Positions 63,330 through 64,000 of a DNA stretch of 64,000 nucleotides are shown piece after piece. This stretch comes from Vibrio litoralis DSM 17657 (GTDB taxonomy: Bacteria > Pseudomonadota > Gammaproteobacteria > Enterobacterales > Vibrionaceae). The translations under genes and the position numbers were made by a program. Where the stretch lies: assembly GCF_000426765.1 (NCBI RefSeq), contig NZ_AUFZ01000023.1:1-64000 (forward strand). Reading direction: 5' to 3'. The notes under the pieces are model-generated. The model saw only the letters and a program-made list of their open reading frames with translations, searched no databases and was not told the DNA's origin. Every line of letters begins with the position of its first letter. The stretch's first letter is position 1.

Positions 63330-63345
63330 GCTGAATTCTTTCAGC
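63330..63345. promoter_or_regulatory. FruR (Cra) operator 2
   Basis: GCTGAATTCTTTCAGC keeps both GCTGAA arms of the palindrome but has an imperfect centre. It lies 23 bp from operator 3. Confidence 0.75.
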
Positions 63346-63352
63346 TTTTATA

Positions 63353-63366
63353 CTGAATCGATTCAG
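63353..63366. promoter_or_regulatory. FruR (Cra) operator 3
   Basis: CTGAATCGATTCAG is a perfect palindrome, about 85 bp upstream of fruR. Two near sites plus one about 140 bp away would suit DNA looping by a tetramer. Confidence 0.85.
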
Positions 63367-63448
63367 CTTATAATTCAAATAACATAATGATCGGAACGAT
63401 AGATTTTTGATCCAGTGCACAGAACCGTGAGTGAAAGGGGTTAACCAG

Positions 63449-64000
63449 ATGACACTTGATGAAATAGCCAAACTGGCAGGCGTGTCAAAAACCACCGCCA
63501 GTTATGTCATTAATGGCAAGGCAACCAAATACCGGATTAGCCAGAAAACTCAGCAAAAAGTAATGGCGGTAGTAGAAGAACATCAATATCAACCGGATCA
63601 TGCCGCTTCTTCTTTACGTGCCGGGCAAAGCCGTTCATTTGGGCTTGTGATCCCTGATTTAGAAAACAACAGTTATGCGCGTCTTGCTAAATTATTGGAA
63701 TTTAATTCTCGTCAGGCGGGCTATCAAATTTTGATTGGCAGTTCTGATGACGATCCGGAAACTGAAAAGTCAGTGGTCAATGCTTTAGTTAGTCGTCGAA
63801 TCGATGCGTTGTTTGTCGCAAGTTCTATTCCAGATGCCAATGAGTTTTACACTAGCATTCAAAAGCGCGGAATTCCTGTGATTGCGCTCGACCGACCATT
63901 AGATGATGAATATTTTAGCTGCGTGATCAGTGAAGATTTTGAGGGTGCTCTGAGCTTAACCTCTTCGGTATTGTTTGATGGTGTTGCCTCGGTGGGGTTG
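63449..64000 (+). CDS. fruR: Fructose-responsive LacI-family regulator, partial (runs off the window)
   Basis: The first 184 residues of a Cra/FruR repressor. It starts MTLDEIAKLAGVSKTTASYV, a LacI HTH with the hinge-helix region that follows (HAASSLRAGQSRSFGLVIPD), and then the periplasmic-binding-like ligand domain (DDPETEKSVVNALVSRRIDAL). It is divergent from fruBKA, with three matching operators between. It has GGGG ahead of the ATG. The remainder lies outside the window. Confidence 0.92.
   Translation, partial: MTLDEIAKLAGVSKTTASYVINGKATKYRISQKTQQKVMAVVEEHQYQPDHAASSLRAGQSRSFGLVIPDLENNSYARLAKLLEFNSRQAGYQILIGSSDDDPETEKSVVNALVSRRIDALFVASSIPDANEFYTSIQKRGIPVIALDRPLDDEYFSCVISEDFEGALSLTSSVLFDGVASVGL

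Larger units (their letters stand above)
62998..63448. other. Divergent fruB/fruR control region
   Basis: This 450-bp region holds a MITE-like repeat at 63032-63156, then three FruR-type operators at 63197-63212, 63330-63345 and 63353-63366, and both promoters. A weak CRP-like half site TGTGA occurs near 63310. Confidence 0.75.

Overview
The window looks like a piece of a Vibrio genome, probably chromosome II. The grounds are gene content and order: an irgA/irgB-type siderophore receptor and LysR regulator beside vctPDGC, a betIBA-choXWV osmoprotectant operon, a split glycine-cleavage locus (gcvP, gcvH, XRE-cupin regulator, Na+/alanine symporter, gcvT), and fruBKA divergent from fruR. Small intergenic repeats resembling ones I know from vibrios are also present. 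Species assignment is inference. No rRNA, tRNA, CRISPR array, intact transposase or prophage is visible.

Layout. 1-2640: repeat-rich non-coding DNA, then an AT-rich gene for an OLD-family ATPase/TOPRIM nuclease, a likely anti-phage gene. 2700-6440: menB, a DHA2-type MFS exporter and gltS, all on the minus strand. 6740-11190: a small zinc-ribbon-like protein, a YdcF-like protein and a murein-peptide recycling set (YcjG epimerase, MpaA amidase, MppA-type binding protein). 11250-12500: VOC, ABM and YtoQ-family small proteins. 12567-19549: minus-strand betIBA-choXWV, which imports choline and oxidises it to glycine betaine. 19835-26543: Fur-controlled catechol-siderophore receptor, regulator and ABC importer. 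26650-27640: ohrR and ohr with palindromic operators between them. 27744-30718: a TRAP transporter with a good CRP site upstream. 31284-35661: a second Fur-controlled metal/siderophore ABC system split over two divergent units, ending in an MFS gene.

35665-44650 is a mixed accessory stretch: small conserved proteins, an orphan MetQ-like lipoprotein, a TetR/oxidoreductase pair with a large palindromic operator, a LysR stub, two tandem alpha/beta-hydrolase-like paralogues, a zinc-dependent phospholipase C-like protein coupled to a small lipoprotein, and a frameshifted, 5'-truncated helicase-like pseudogene that ends at a short inverted repeat. 44652-52068 is the glycine-cleavage locus, with two identical PurR-like boxes in the gcvH/regulator divergent region. 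52188-58842 holds an acetyltransferase, a yqjDEK-like membrane operon, an RluA-family pseudouridine synthase, an AraC/LysE/DUF2000 cluster and a methyltransferase. 58958-64000 is the fructose PTS operon with fruR running off the end; related MITE-like repeats lie on both sides of fruBKA.

Most genes are recognisable housekeeping or niche-adaptation genes. The least explained parts are the alpha/beta-hydrolase pair (40209-42101), the phospholipase/lipoprotein pair (42386-43737), the helicase relic (43886-44420), the solo OLD nuclease with adjacent repeats (1-2507), and the ABC/MFS unit at 32.5-35.7 kb.
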